The position numbers were made by a program, and so were the translations under genes. From assembly GCA_946410305.1 (NCBI GenBank), contig CAMJZV010000012.1, positions 25,926 through 89,925 on the forward strand: 64,000 nt of DNA, given 5' to 3'. The notes beneath the pieces are model-generated. The model ran no database searches. It was not told the DNA's origin and saw nothing but the letters and a program-made list of their open reading frames with translations. Below, one piece after another: positions 52,003 to 61,142 of this stretch. The stretch comes from an uncultured Prevotellaceae bacterium. GTDB lineage: Bacteria; Bacteroidota; Bacteroidia; Bacteroidales; Bacteroidaceae. Numbering within the stretch: position 1 is the first letter of the stretch; every line of letters starts with the position of its first letter.

Positions 52003-54327
52003 ATGAAGAAAAGCTTATTGATAGGATGTCTGCTGGCATGCCAGATGCTGCAGGCACAAACCACAGAGATGCGTCAGTTTGTTGATCAGCTGATGAACAA
52101 GATGACGCTGGAGGAGAAGTTAGGACAGCTGAACCTGGTACCTGCCAGCGACGAGATTGTCACGGGTGGCGCAGTAGATACACAGGTAGGACAGCGCATT
52201 GCCAGCGGACAGCTGGGCGGCATCTTCAACCTGAAGGGTGTCGACAAGATCCGTGCACTGCAGGACATTGCTGTCAAGAAGTCGCGACTGGGTATACCCC
52301 TTATCGTAGGTATGGACGTCATCCATGGCTACGAGACCATCTTCCCTATTCCGTTGGCGCTGTCGTGCTCATGGGACATTCCTGCCATTGAGAACATGGC
52401 ACGCATCTCCGCGCTGGAGGCCACTGCCGATGGCATTAACTGGTTTTACTCGCCCATGGTCGACATCTGTGTCGATGCCCGCTGGGGCCGCATTGCTGAG
52501 GGGGGCGGTGAAGACCCATACCTGGGTAGCGAGATTGCGCGTGCCTATGTCCGTGGCTATCAAGGAACAACAGCTAAAAGCCAACAGCTAAAAGCTAACA
52601 GCGTGCTAGCCTGCGTGAAGCACTATGCCCTGTATGGTGCCTCAGAGGCTGGCCGCGACTATAACACCGTAGACATGAGTCGTCTGCGCATGTACAACCA
52701 GTATCTGCCACCCTACAAGGCTGCTGCCGAGGCTGGTGCTGGCTCGTTTATGTCGTCGTTCAACATCGTCGACGGACAGCATGCCACTGCCAACCACTGG
52801 CTGTTGACCGAGGTGCTGCGCGACCAGTGGAAATTCGATGGCTTCGTGGTCACCGACTACGGTTCTATCAACGAGATGTCGATATGGGGCTTTGGCGACC
52901 TGAAGAGCAACTCTGCCAAGGCGCTGAAGGCCGGCACCGATATGGATATGTGTGCCAACGGCTTTGTGGGTACGCTGGCTCAGTCACTGCAGGATGGCAC
53001 CGTTACCATGGCTGACATCGACCAAGCCTGTCGCCGTGTGCTGGAGGCAAAATGGAAGTTAGGACTCTTCGACAACCCCTACCGCTACCTCGATAGCAAG
53101 CGTCGCGCCAAGGATATCTACACCACCGAGAACCGTGCTGCCTCTCGTCAGCTGGCCACCGAGACCTTCGTACTGCTGAAGAATAGCCTCACCCCCGACC
53201 CCTCTCCAAAAGGAAAGGGGAGCAAGCCACTATTGCCACTCAACGCCAATAATACCATCGCCCTCATTGGTCCGTTGGCCAATGACCGCGCCAACATTGC
53301 GGGTACCTGGTGTGTGGCCTATACGCCAGAGCGCTATGCCACCATCAAGGAGGCACTGGAGCGGAAATTGTCAAATGGTAAATCGTCAAAAGGAAAACTA
53401 CTCTATGCTCAGGGCTGTAACCTGACGCACGATGCCGACCTTCAGCAGGCTGCTGAGTTTGGCAAGAATATTCCACGTGTAGATGCTGCCAAGGCTAAGG
53501 CCGAGGCGCTGACCATTGCCAAGAAGGCCGACGTCATTGTCTGTGCCATGGGCGAGTGTGCCGACTTCTCTGGTGAGTCGTCGAGTCGTGCCACCCTGGA
53601 GATGCCCGATGCCCAGCGCGAGCTATTGGAAGAGCTAGTAAAGATTGGCAAGCCCATCGTGCTACTGAACTTCTCGGGTCGTCCCACCGTGCTCACCTGG
53701 GAACAAGAGCATCTGGATGCCATCATGAATGTATGGTTTGCAGGGTCAGAGGCTGGCGACGCCATTGCCGACGTGCTCCTGGGCGATGCAGCACCCAGCG
53801 GACGTCTCACCGTCACCATGCCACAGGCCCTCGGACAGGTTCCTCTCTATTATAACCACCTGAATACCGGTCGCCCTGTAGAGAAGGGTGCCGACAAATA
53901 CCGCAAATATGCCAGCAACTACCTAGAGGTGCGCAACGATCCCCTCTACCCCTTCGGCTACGGACTGACCTATACCACCTTCAGCTATTCTGACCTGTCG
54001 CTGAGCAGTAGCACCATGGCTGCCGACGGGTCTGTAGAGGCCAGCATCATGGTCAGCAATACCGGTCAGCGTGATGGCGACGAGGTCGTACAGCTCTACA
54101 TCCACCAGCAGGTCTCCACTATTGCACGTCCCGTCAAGGAGCTGCGTGGTTTCCAGCGCATCCATCTGAAGGCTGGAGAGCAGCGCCGCGTCACCTTCTG
54201 CATTGACCGCGAACAGCTGCAATACCTTAACGCACAGGGTGAGCCCGTCCTCGAGTCTGGCACCTTCGACATTATGATTGGTGGCAATAGCGATGACACC
54301 CTGTCGCAGACTCTCCGCGTACAGTGA
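52003..54327 (+). CDS. bglX: Glycoside hydrolase family 3 beta-glucosidase (BglX-type)
   Basis: The protein has 774 residues. The signal peptide is MKKSLLIGCLLACQMLQAQ. The GH3 N-domain (EEKLGQLNLVP, GMDVIHGYETIFPIPLALSCSWD, GEDPYLGSEIARAYVRGYQ) includes the nucleophile Asp285 in VVTDYGS. The C-domain has GESSSRATLEMP with Glu525 as likely acid/base, and the fibronectin III-like end has RPVKELRGFQRIHLKAGE. Translation starts at 52003, not at the upstream ATG 51913, because the promoter lies between. It probably removes beta-linked glucose residues in the periplasm. Three low-complexity insertions relative to the family look like mobile palindromes or intergenic-type repeats: SQQLKANS near 52565-52600, LTPDPSPKGKG near 53188-53220, and KLSNGKSSKGK near 53366-53400. 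Confidence 0.9.
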   Translation: MKKSLLIGCLLACQMLQAQTTEMRQFVDQLMNKMTLEEKLGQLNLVPASDEIVTGGAVDTQVGQRIASGQLGGIFNLKGVDKIRALQDIAVKKSRLGIPLIVGMDVIHGYETIFPIPLALSCSWDIPAIENMARISALEATADGINWFYSPMVDICVDARWGRIAEGGGEDPYLGSEIARAYVRGYQGTTAKSQQLKANSVLACVKHYALYGASEAGRDYNTVDMSRLRMYNQYLPPYKAAAEAGAGSFMSSFNIVDGQHATANHWLLTEVLRDQWKFDGFVVTDYGSINEMSIWGFGDLKSNSAKALKAGTDMDMCANGFVGTLAQSLQDGTVTMADIDQACRRVLEAKWKLGLFDNPYRYLDSKRRAKDIYTTENRAASRQLATETFVLLKNSLTPDPSPKGKGSKPLLPLNANNTIALIGPLANDRANIAGTWCVAYTPERYATIKEALERKLSNGKSSKGKLLYAQGCNLTHDADLQQAAEFGKNIPRVDAAKAKAEALTIAKKADVIVCAMGECADFSGESSSRATLEMPDAQRELLEELVKIGKPIVLLNFSGRPTVLTWEQEHLDAIMNVWFAGSEAGDAIADVLLGDAAPSGRLTVTMPQALGQVPLYYNHLNTGRPVEKGADKYRKYASNYLEVRNDPLYPFGYGLTYTTFSYSDLSLSSSTMAADGSVEASIMVSNTGQRDGDEVVQLYIHQQVSTIARPVKELRGFQRIHLKAGEQRRVTFCIDREQLQYLNAQGEPVLESGTFDIMIGGNSDDTLSQTLRVQ
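53187..53224 (+). repeat. In-frame palindromic insert encoding LTPDPSPKGKG
   Basis: CCCCTCTCC and GGAAAGGGG form a near-palindrome around AAAA. The same element, with a perfect palindrome, is read in frame in the DUF3109 gene at 57905-57945. It reads as an extra 11-14 residues between GH3 domains. Confidence 0.8.
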
Positions 54328-54362
54328 AAAATTATTCCACAATTGGAAAAAATACTAATATT

Positions 54363-54394
54363 TTTGGCTTTTATACCAATTTTTCGTAACTTTG
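54363..54394 (+). promoter_or_regulatory. Promoter of the GH95 gene
   Basis: TTTG (54363-54366), 20 bp, TAACTTTG (54387-54394) matches the consensus. The predicted start falls at or next to the ATG at 54400, implying a very short or absent leader. Confidence 0.7.
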
Positions 54395-54399
54395 CCGTC

Positions 54400-56769
54400 A
54401 TGAAACAGCTTGTTTTCGTGACGGCACTGTTTTTCAGCGCTTTATGTCACGCCCACCATCAACCACCCATGCGTCTGTGGTATGATCGTCCAGCGCAATA
54501 TTTCGAGGAGTCGTTGCCCATAGGTAACGGCAGACTGGGTGCATTGGTGTATGGTGGTACAGACAGCTGTATCGTCTACCTGAACGACATCACGCTATGG
54601 ACGGGAAAGCCTGTAGACCGTAACGAGGGGGCTGGTGCAGCCCAGTGGATTCCCAAAATCAGGGAGGCCTTATTCAAGGAGGACTATGCGCAGGCTGACT
54701 CGCTGCAGTTGCATGTGGAGGGACATAACTCGGCATACTACCAGCCGTTGGGCACGTTGCTGATAGAAGACCTCAACAAAGGCAGCATCAGTGGCTACCG
54801 ACGTACACTGAACCTGGACTCGGCAGTGGTCAGCGATTATTTTTGTCGTGACGGGAAAACCGTCACTCGCGAATATTTCGCCTCAGCTCCTGACAGCCTC
54901 ATCGCCATCCGACTGACGGGACAGGTGAACATCCGCCTGTCGTTAACAGCACAGGTGCCACACAGGGTAAAGGCCAAGGGCAACCAGCTGACGCAGACGG
55001 GTCATGCCGTAGGCGACCCTATGGAGAGTGTACACTTCTGCACCATCCTGCAAGCCACCAACCAAGGCGGCACCATCGTGGCCAGCGACAGTTCACTGAC
55101 CATCCGCGATGCCCAGGAGGTGGTGATATACATCGTGAACCGCACCAGCTACAATGGTTTCGACCGCCATCCCGTGCGTGAGGGTGCACCCTATCTGGAG
55201 AAGGCCCTTGACGACATCTGGCACACAAAGAACTATACGTACCAGGACTTCCTGAGGCGCCACGTTAGCGACTACTGCCAATACTACGACAGGGTACAGC
55301 TGCGGTTGGGTGCGTCGCCACAAAATGACGACGCACTGGACGTGCCTACCGACCGCCTGCTGGGTGAGAAGCTGGACGACAACTATCTGGAGACGCTCTA
55401 CTTCCAATACGGTCGCTACCTGCTCATCAGCTCGTCGCGCACTAAGGGAGTGCCTGCCAACCTGCAGGGACTGTGGACACCACATCTGTGGTCGCCCTGG
55501 CGTGGCAACTACACGATGAACATCAATCTGGAGGAGAACTACTGGCCAGCCTTCGTGGCTAACCTAGCAGAGATGGCAGAACCGCTGAACGGCTTTGTGC
55601 AGTCTTTAGCCCAGAACGGTCGCTATACCGCCAAGAACTTCTATGGCATCAACAAAGGCTGGTGTGCCAGTCATAACAGCGACCTGTGGGCGATGACCAA
55701 TCCAGTAGGTGAGAACAGGGAGAGTCCGATGTGGAGCTGCTGGAATATGGGTGGTGCATGGCTCGTAGAAACCCTGTGGGAGCGCTATCAGTTTACGCAG
55801 GACAAGAACTATCTCAGAAACATCGCATACCCACTGATGAAGGGTGCTGCTGACTTCTGTCTGCAATGGTTGATAGAGAACCCCAAGCACCCCGGTGAAC
55901 TCATCACCGCTCCGTCGACATCGCCCGAGAATGTATATGTCACTGACAAGGGCTATCGTGGTGTGACCTGCTATGGGGGCACTGCCGACCTCGCCATCAT
56001 CCGTGAACTGTTGCTCAGCGTTATTGCTGCAGGTAAAACCTGCGGCGACAACGTCACGGCCTATCAGAAGGCCCTGCAGCGCCTGCACCCCTACACCATC
56101 GGCAAGGACGGCGACCTGAACGAGTGGTACTACGACTGGATGGACCCAGACCCCACACATCGTCACCAGAGCCACTTGATAGGACTGTACCCTGGCTCTC
56201 ATATAGTCACCGCCACTACTCCCACCGTTTCTTCGGAGGGGCTCCTGAAAGCCTGCGAACAGACTCTCATCCAAAAGGGCGACGAGACGACAGGGTGGTC
56301 AACGGGCTGGCGCATCAACCTGTGGGCACGTCTGAAGAACGGCGAGAAGGCCTACCAGATATACCGTAAGCTGCTGACCCCTGTAGCACCAGAAGGCGGC
56401 GCGGCTCCCAACTACGTTAACGGCGGCGGCACCTATCCCAACCTGATGGATGCTCACCCACCCTTTCAGATTGACGGTAACTTCGGAGGTACAGCAGGTG
56501 TCTGCGAGATGCTGATGCAGTCGACGTATGCCAATGGTAAAGCAACCATCGAACTATTACCCGCCTGTCCCAAGCAGTGGAGCGAGGGCAAGGTGAGCGG
56601 TCTCTGCGCCCGTGGCGGCTATGAAGTCAGCTTCGAATGGAAAGGAGGCTACGTACGCTCAGCCACTGTGAAAGCACGCAAGGCGGGTACTATCACCTTA
56701 GTATATAATCATCAAAACAAGACATTCAAAATAAAAGCAGGGCAGACATTGCCCATTAAGACATGGTAA
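54400..56769 (+). CDS. Glycoside hydrolase family 95 alpha-L-fucosidase
   Basis: The protein has 789 residues from the ATG at 54400, with a signal peptide MKQLVFVTALFFSALCHA. It shows GH95 hallmarks: MRLWYDRPAQYFEESLPIGNGRLGALVYGG (N-domain), LNDITLWTGKP, QGLWTPHLWSPWRGNYTMNINLEENYWPA, WCASHNSDLWAMTNPVGE, and NLMDAHPPFQIDGNFGGTAGVCEMLMQS, which holds the catalytic Asp of HPPFQIDGN. It probably hydrolyses alpha-1,2-linked L-fucose on host or plant glycans; some GH95 enzymes act on L-galactose instead, which cannot be settled here. The upstream in-frame ATG at 54343 precedes the promoter and is unlikely. The stop overlaps the AraC gene by 7 bp, so they are co-expressed. Confidence 0.92.
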   Translation: MKQLVFVTALFFSALCHAHHQPPMRLWYDRPAQYFEESLPIGNGRLGALVYGGTDSCIVYLNDITLWTGKPVDRNEGAGAAQWIPKIREALFKEDYAQADSLQLHVEGHNSAYYQPLGTLLIEDLNKGSISGYRRTLNLDSAVVSDYFCRDGKTVTREYFASAPDSLIAIRLTGQVNIRLSLTAQVPHRVKAKGNQLTQTGHAVGDPMESVHFCTILQATNQGGTIVASDSSLTIRDAQEVVIYIVNRTSYNGFDRHPVREGAPYLEKALDDIWHTKNYTYQDFLRRHVSDYCQYYDRVQLRLGASPQNDDALDVPTDRLLGEKLDDNYLETLYFQYGRYLLISSSRTKGVPANLQGLWTPHLWSPWRGNYTMNINLEENYWPAFVANLAEMAEPLNGFVQSLAQNGRYTAKNFYGINKGWCASHNSDLWAMTNPVGENRESPMWSCWNMGGAWLVETLWERYQFTQDKNYLRNIAYPLMKGAADFCLQWLIENPKHPGELITAPSTSPENVYVTDKGYRGVTCYGGTADLAIIRELLLSVIAAGKTCGDNVTAYQKALQRLHPYTIGKDGDLNEWYYDWMDPDPTHRHQSHLIGLYPGSHIVTATTPTVSSEGLLKACEQTLIQKGDETTGWSTGWRINLWARLKNGEKAYQIYRKLLTPVAPEGGAAPNYVNGGGTYPNLMDAHPPFQIDGNFGGTAGVCEMLMQSTYANGKATIELLPACPKQWSEGKVSGLCARGGYEVSFEWKGGYVRSATVKARKAGTITLVYNHQNKTFKIKAGQTLPIKTW

Positions 56770-57641
56770 ACAAAAACATAGTAGACACAACACTGGAGCA
56801 GGCCCGCGAATGGGGCAATGCTCTGTATCTGAGCGACGGTCTGGTATTGACCGACAAAATAGCTCATGCATCTATCAGCAAGGAGCCTATTCGCTTGAAC
56901 TTCATCCTCATGGCATTGTGCCGTAAGGGAAAGGCTAGCTATAATATCGACACCTGCGAGCAGACGGTACTCCCTGGCGACCTGTTCTTCATCTCAGAGC
57001 GTCATATCGTTGACAACTTCCAGTCATCAGATGATTTCGACTGTCTGTACATCATGCTGAGTACGCAGTTCTATCACGGCTTTGTACAGAATGTCAAGAA
57101 CGTCTCCTCGCTCTTGCTGTTCTCCATGAACAACCCAGTTGTACACCTTACTACTGAGGAAATACAAACCTTCGACAACTATTTCCAGACCATCCGCAAG
57201 AAGATGACTAACAAGAACCACCACTACCGCACAGAGTTGGTTCAAGCCTTGCTGTTGGCGATGTTCTACGATATGTCGGATATCATCTACCGCGTAGAAC
57301 AGAACTCTGCCAAGAAACAGACACGCAGCGATGTCATCTTCTCTCGTTTCATCAACCTGTTGCAGGAGAACTTCCGCAAGGAGCGCCGTGTGGGATGGTA
57401 TGCCAACCAGTTGGAAATCACCGCCAAATACCTCTCGGAAGTGGTGAAGAATGTGAGCAAGCGAACGCCTAACGAATGGATAGACAGCTATGTGGTACTG
57501 GAGATACGCGTCTTGCTGAAGAACTCACCAAAGACCATTAAGGAGATTACCGAGGAACTGAATTTCCCCAACCAGTCGTTCCTGGGCAAGTATTTCAAGG
57601 AACACGTAGGAGTCAGTCCTTCTGAGTATCGAAAAGATTAG
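56763..57641 (+). CDS. AraC-family transcriptional regulator
   Basis: The protein has 292 residues with no signal peptide. An N-terminal cupin-like ligand domain (about 25-130; SYNIDTCEQTVLPGDLFFISERH) and a C-terminal AraC-type double helix-turn-helix (about 195-292) are visible: RRVGWYANQLEITAKYLSEVVK, then KTIKEITEELNFPNQSFLGKYFKEHVGVSPSEYRKD. Overlap with the GH95 stop (7 bp) suggests it answers to, or controls, fucose/glucose-related enzymes upstream. Its 3' end overlaps the convergent DUF3109 gene by 29 bp. Confidence 0.9.
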   Translation: MVNKNIVDTTLEQAREWGNALYLSDGLVLTDKIAHASISKEPIRLNFILMALCRKGKASYNIDTCEQTVLPGDLFFISERHIVDNFQSSDDFDCLYIMLSTQFYHGFVQNVKNVSSLLLFSMNNPVVHLTTEEIQTFDNYFQTIRKKMTNKNHHYRTELVQALLLAMFYDMSDIIYRVEQNSAKKQTRSDVIFSRFINLLQENFRKERRVGWYANQLEITAKYLSEVVKNVSKRTPNEWIDSYVVLEIRVLLKNSPKTIKEITEELNFPNQSFLGKYFKEHVGVSPSEYRKD

Positions 57642-58242
57642 CAACCTCGCAGAGCTCCTCATACCATGCCTCACCAAAGCGGCGAATGAGTGGCTCTTTC
57701 AGAAACTTATAGACGGGAAGGCCTAGTGCCTTCCCTTTTTCTACGGCATCGCGGCAAACCTCCCAGCGATGGTAGTTCAGGCCTATCAAATTGTTTCCAA
57801 AATTCTTCTCACGGATAGGGTATAGCGAGCAGCTGATGGGTTTGCAGAAGTGCGTCTTGCCATTACGATAAGCTCTTTCCAACATACAAAGCCAGCAAGG
57901 TTCCTGACTCCCCTCTCCTTTTGGAGAGGGGTCGGGGGTAAGGCTACGGGCGAACACACATTCCCTGCCCCTGACTATACTCGTCACCATGTCACCATCG
58001 CGGTCAGCATAGGCTACGCCCTGCTTATCGATAACGCTCTGTGCCGAGGCAGAGAGGTCAGGCCATACGGTATCGAGACAATCTTCTATAGCAGCTATCT
58101 CGTCGAGGGTTACTGGCGCGCCGGCATCGCCTTCTACGCAACAGATGCCCTTGCACTTCTCATAGTCACAGCAGAAGCACTCGGTGATGATTTCAGAGGA
58201 TATCAAAATACCTCCGACTTCTAGTATTGGCGGAATGTTCAT
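57613..58242 (-). CDS. DUF3109 family cysteine-rich protein
   Basis: The protein has 209 residues. The Cys-rich N-terminal motif CFCCDYEKCKGICCVEGDAGAPV fits the DUF3109 family, followed by GECVFARS-like (RECVFARS) and CWLCMLERAYRNGKTHFCKPISCSLYPIR. The Cys pattern suggests metal or Fe-S binding. A 14-16-residue insert (SLTPDPSPKGEGSQEP) absent from the expected family core comes from a palindromic element at 57905-57945. The gene ends inside the convergent AraC gene (29 bp overlap). Confidence 0.85.
   Translation of the reverse strand: MNIPPILEVGGILISSEIITECFCCDYEKCKGICCVEGDAGAPVTLDEIAAIEDCLDTVWPDLSASAQSVIDKQGVAYADRDGDMVTSIVRGRECVFARSLTPDPSPKGEGSQEPCWLCMLERAYRNGKTHFCKPISCSLYPIREKNFGNNLIGLNYHRWEVCRDAVEKGKALGLPVYKFLKEPLIRRFGEAWYEELCEVANLFDTQKD
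57905..57945 (-). repeat. Palindromic element inserted in frame in the DUF3109 gene
   Basis: CCCCTCTCC (57910-57918) TTTT GGAGAGGGG (57923-57931) is a perfect 9-bp palindrome. Read on the minus strand it encodes LTPDPSPKGEG. It is the same element as 53187-53224. Confidence 0.85.
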
Positions 58243-58252
58243 GAATGAAGAA

Positions 58253-58918
58253 TTACCATTGGATAGGGGTTAATCCGTTTTGTTCAAGATACTGATTACA
58301 ACGAGAGAACTGGTGCTGGCCAAACCAACCACCACGATTAGCAGAAAGTGGTGAGGGATGGACAGACTCCAGCACAAGGTTCTGCTGCTTGTCAATCATA
58401 TACGCCTTAGAACGCGCATAGCCGCCCCACAGCATATAGACCAGATGCTGCCGATGAGTAGCAAGGGCACGAATGGCAGCATCGGTGAACGTTTGCCAGC
58501 CCAGCGTGGAATGACTGTTGGCCTGATGGGCACGAACGGTGAGTGTGGCATTGAGCAGCAAGACACCCTGTTCTGCCCAGCGCGTCAGATTGCCACTCTG
58601 AGGAATAGGCGTTCCCAAGTCTTGCTGTATCTCCTTGAAGATGTTTTGCAGGGAAGGCGGAAACTGTATACCATCCTGCACGGAGAAGCTCAGACCATGC
58701 GCCTGACCTGGCTCGTGGTAAGGATCCTGTCCAATGATAACCACCTTTACCTTGTCGAAAGGACAGAGGTTGAAGGCATTGAATATCAAGGCACCAGGCG
58801 GATAACAGGTCGTCGTCGTGTACTCCTGGCGCACGGAGCCTGTGAGCTGTTGGAAGTATGGCTTCTCAAACTCCTCTTGCAGGTGCTCCTTCCATGTGGA
58901 TTCTATCTGTACATTCAT
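58253..58918 (-). CDS. ung: Uracil-DNA glycosylase
   Basis: This 221-residue cytoplasmic enzyme of family 1 shows all key motifs: VVIIGQDPYHEPGQAHGLSFSV (catalytic Asp in GQDPYH), LLLNATLTVRAHQANSH, and HPSPLSANRGGWFGQHQFS (His of HPSPLS). It removes uracil from DNA to start base-excision repair. The length is normal. It lies 20 bp after the dprA stop in the minus-strand housekeeping run. Confidence 0.97.
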   Translation of the reverse strand: MNVQIESTWKEHLQEEFEKPYFQQLTGSVRQEYTTTTCYPPGALIFNAFNLCPFDKVKVVIIGQDPYHEPGQAHGLSFSVQDGIQFPPSLQNIFKEIQQDLGTPIPQSGNLTRWAEQGVLLLNATLTVRAHQANSHSTLGWQTFTDAAIRALATHRQHLVYMLWGGYARSKAYMIDKQQNLVLESVHPSPLSANRGGWFGQHQFSRCNQYLEQNGLTPIQW

Positions 58919-58938
58919 TAAGAATTAAGAATTAAGCA

Positions 58939-60057
58939 TTAAGCATTAATAAGGTGATAGGTACCGCCTGCCAGTGGTTTGACAACGCCCTTCATCTCCA
59001 ACGAAAAGAGCATGGCAGTAAGCTGACCGATAGCAATATTGGTACGCACACTAATCATATTCAACTGCAGGTCGTTGGTCTGCTGCAACAGGTCGACAAT
59101 GCGCTGTTCTTCAGGGCTGAGATCAGGAAACAGCTGGCGCTCAACTGCTTCAGGTCGCATAGCGACGGTCTTCCACCCCATAGACTCCACAAAGTCGGCA
59201 GCAGAGGTGATGAGAGCAGCCATATTGTCACGGATAATCTTATTGCAACCTTCGCTGGCTGGCATACCCACAGCACCAGGGAAGGCATAGACATCACGAC
59301 CATATTCCTGGGCAATGCGACAGGTGATCAATCCCCCACCCTTGTAGGCACTCTCCACCAGGATGGTGGCGTCACTCATACCTGCCACGATGCGGTTGCG
59401 CTGGCGGAAATTATTGGGCAGCGCCTCGGTCTGACTCATATACTCTGTAAGCAGTCCACCCTGACGAATCATCTCAATGGCCGTATCGCGATGGCGTGGC
59501 GGATAAATCTGGTCGAGACCATGAGCCAGCACACCCACCGTCTCAAAGCCATTTTCCAAAGCATTACGGTGAGCACAGATGTCGATACCGTATGCCAGTC
59601 CACTGACTATCAGCACGTCAGGCATTAAGCGCTTGAGGTCGTTGACAAAGCGGTGTATCAGGTCTTGTCCATAGGTTGTACAGTGGCGTGTGCCCACAAT
59701 GTCAATGACATGAGACTGGTTGAGGTCGGCAGTACCTTTATAATACAGCACCAATGGAGCATCGTCGCACTCGGTGAGACGCTGTGGATAGTCTGCATCG
59801 TTCAGGCACAGGGCACGGATGCCACCTTTCTGCATGAACTCCATCTCTGCAGCGGCACGCTTCAAGGCATCGTCCCAGTTCTTCATCGACTCACGTAGCC
59901 GTGGTGTAGCGTCAGGCATCACATCGCCCAAGTCTTGACGATGGTCGTAGACAGCTTTGCCACTACCCAGCGTACGGTAGAGCAACAGGGCAGTCTGGAA
60001 GTTGAAGCCCATCATGCGTGTCAGCGCCAAGGTGTAGTATATCTCTTCTTCCTGCAT
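58939..60057 (-). CDS. dprA: DNA-processing protein DprA
   Basis: The protein has 372 residues. A helical N-terminal domain (TLALTRMMGFNFQTALLLYR) precedes the Rossmann-like DprA core: YPQRLTECDDAPLVLYYKG, VGTRHCTTYGQDL, VSGLAYGIDICAHRNALE, LAHGLDQIYPPRH, FRQRNRIVAGMSDATILVES and GGLITCRIAQEYGRDVYAFPG. The C-terminus has a winged-helix DML1-like segment (ISVRTNIAIGQLTAMLFSLEMKGVVKPLAGGTYHL). DprA loads RecA on incoming single-stranded DNA during natural transformation. It is separated from the HAD gene by 3 bp. Confidence 0.96.
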   Translation of the reverse strand: MQEEEIYYTLALTRMMGFNFQTALLLYRTLGSGKAVYDHRQDLGDVMPDATPRLRESMKNWDDALKRAAAEMEFMQKGGIRALCLNDADYPQRLTECDDAPLVLYYKGTADLNQSHVIDIVGTRHCTTYGQDLIHRFVNDLKRLMPDVLIVSGLAYGIDICAHRNALENGFETVGVLAHGLDQIYPPRHRDTAIEMIRQGGLLTEYMSQTEALPNNFRQRNRIVAGMSDATILVESAYKGGGLITCRIAQEYGRDVYAFPGAVGMPASEGCNKIIRDNMAALITSAADFVESMGWKTVAMRPEAVERQLFPDLSPEEQRIVDLLQQTNDLQLNMISVRTNIAIGQLTAMLFSLEMKGVVKPLAGGTYHLINA

Positions 60058-60060
60058 GAT

Positions 60061-60735
60061 TTATAGAATGGTTAGTAACTCACTGGGATGACTGATGAAG
60101 CGGGTGGCACCATGTGCTATCAGAAACTCACGATCGCGGAAGCCCCACAGCACGCTGATGCACGGCATGCCGCTGGCTGCTGCTGTGGCTACGTCGACAT
60201 CGCTGTCGCCCACATAGACGGCATGCTCACGACTAACGCCCAACTGTCGCAAGGCTTCGTTGACAGTATCGGGAGCGGGCTTCTTACGTATGCCCTCAGC
60301 CTCGTGTTCACCAATGGCTACCTCGATACTGTCGGCAAAGAAATGCTGGCAGAGCTCCTGGGTGGCAGCATAGAACTTGTTGCTGACCACAGCTGTACGA
60401 TAACCACGTTGGCGTAGAGCTTGCAGCATTTCCATGATACCATCATAGGGACGCGTCGTGTCTAGCGAGTGCTGCATATAGTGCTGGCGGAAGGTGGAAA
60501 AAGCCTCTTCGAATCGGGGATTGGCTGCACCATCGGGTACGGCACGCTCCATGAGCAGTCGTACACCGTTGCCCACAAAGCGACGCACATCGTCGATGCT
60601 ATGCTGGGGCATACCACAGGTTTGCAGTGCGTAGTTGACGGATGCTGCCAAATCGCCCAAGGTGTCCAACAACGTTCCGTCGAGGTCGAAGATAAACGCT
60701 TGAAGCGTTTCTTTCCGTATCTTTTCTGTCATCAC
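60061..60735 (-). CDS. HAD-superfamily hydrolase, phosphoglycolate phosphatase-like
   Basis: The protein has 224 residues. HAD motif I FIFDLDGTLLDT, motif II VVSNKF, and motif III/IV with KPAPDTVNEAL and VYVGDSDVDVATAAASGMPCISVLWGFRD are intact, with a C1 helical cap as in Gph. A phosphoglycolate phosphatase role is the usual annotation, but substrate cannot be fixed from sequence. The start ATG overlaps the thioesterase stop by 4 bp. Confidence 0.9.
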   Translation of the reverse strand: MMTEKIRKETLQAFIFDLDGTLLDTLGDLAASVNYALQTCGMPQHSIDDVRRFVGNGVRLLMERAVPDGAANPRFEEAFSTFRQHYMQHSLDTTRPYDGIMEMLQALRQRGYRTAVVSNKFYAATQELCQHFFADSIEVAIGEHEAEGIRKKPAPDTVNEALRQLGVSREHAVYVGDSDVDVATAAASGMPCISVLWGFRDREFLIAHGATRFISHPSELLTIL

Positions 60736-61142
60736 TCTTTCGGCAGATAGGGTGCAAAGACACGGTCATAGTCTTCACTGCCTGCTAGTCGACCGTTGAC
60801 CAGACAGACCAATGTTATCTCACCACGGAAGCACATCGCCTCGTCAGAAGCACGGAAGATGTCTTGATGGAAGATGTACTTGATACCTTGTTTCTCCAGC
60901 CACAGGCGAGAGATAAACTCATCGTCGCAACGTAGCGGGGTCTTGTACTGCAGGTTCATGCGTGCCACTACAGCATCGACGCCTTTCTCGTGCATCTCGG
61001 CAAACGACAGTCCACAATGTTTCAGAAACAGGTGGCGCGTATGCTCCGTATAGTGGAGGTAGTTGGCGTTGTTAACGATGCCTTCGATGTCGCACTCGTA
61101 GTCACGCACCTCCATGCGTGTTTCATAAATGTATTTACTCAT
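60732..61142 (-). CDS. Acyl-CoA thioesterase (YbgC/FadM-type hotdog)
   Basis: This 136-residue hotdog-fold protein has the 4-hydroxybenzoyl-CoA thioesterase signature RDYECDIEGIVNNANYLHYTEHTRHLF (active Asp in ECD-x-x-G-x-V). It probably hydrolyses acyl-CoA or acyl-ACP esters. It overlaps DUF2851 by 4 bp and the HAD gene by 4 bp. Confidence 0.9.
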   Translation of the reverse strand: MSKYIYETRMEVRDYECDIEGIVNNANYLHYTEHTRHLFLKHCGLSFAEMHEKGVDAVVARMNLQYKTPLRCDDEFISRLWLEKQGIKYIFHQDIFRASDEAMCFRGEITLVCLVNGRLAGSEDYDRVFAPYLPKE

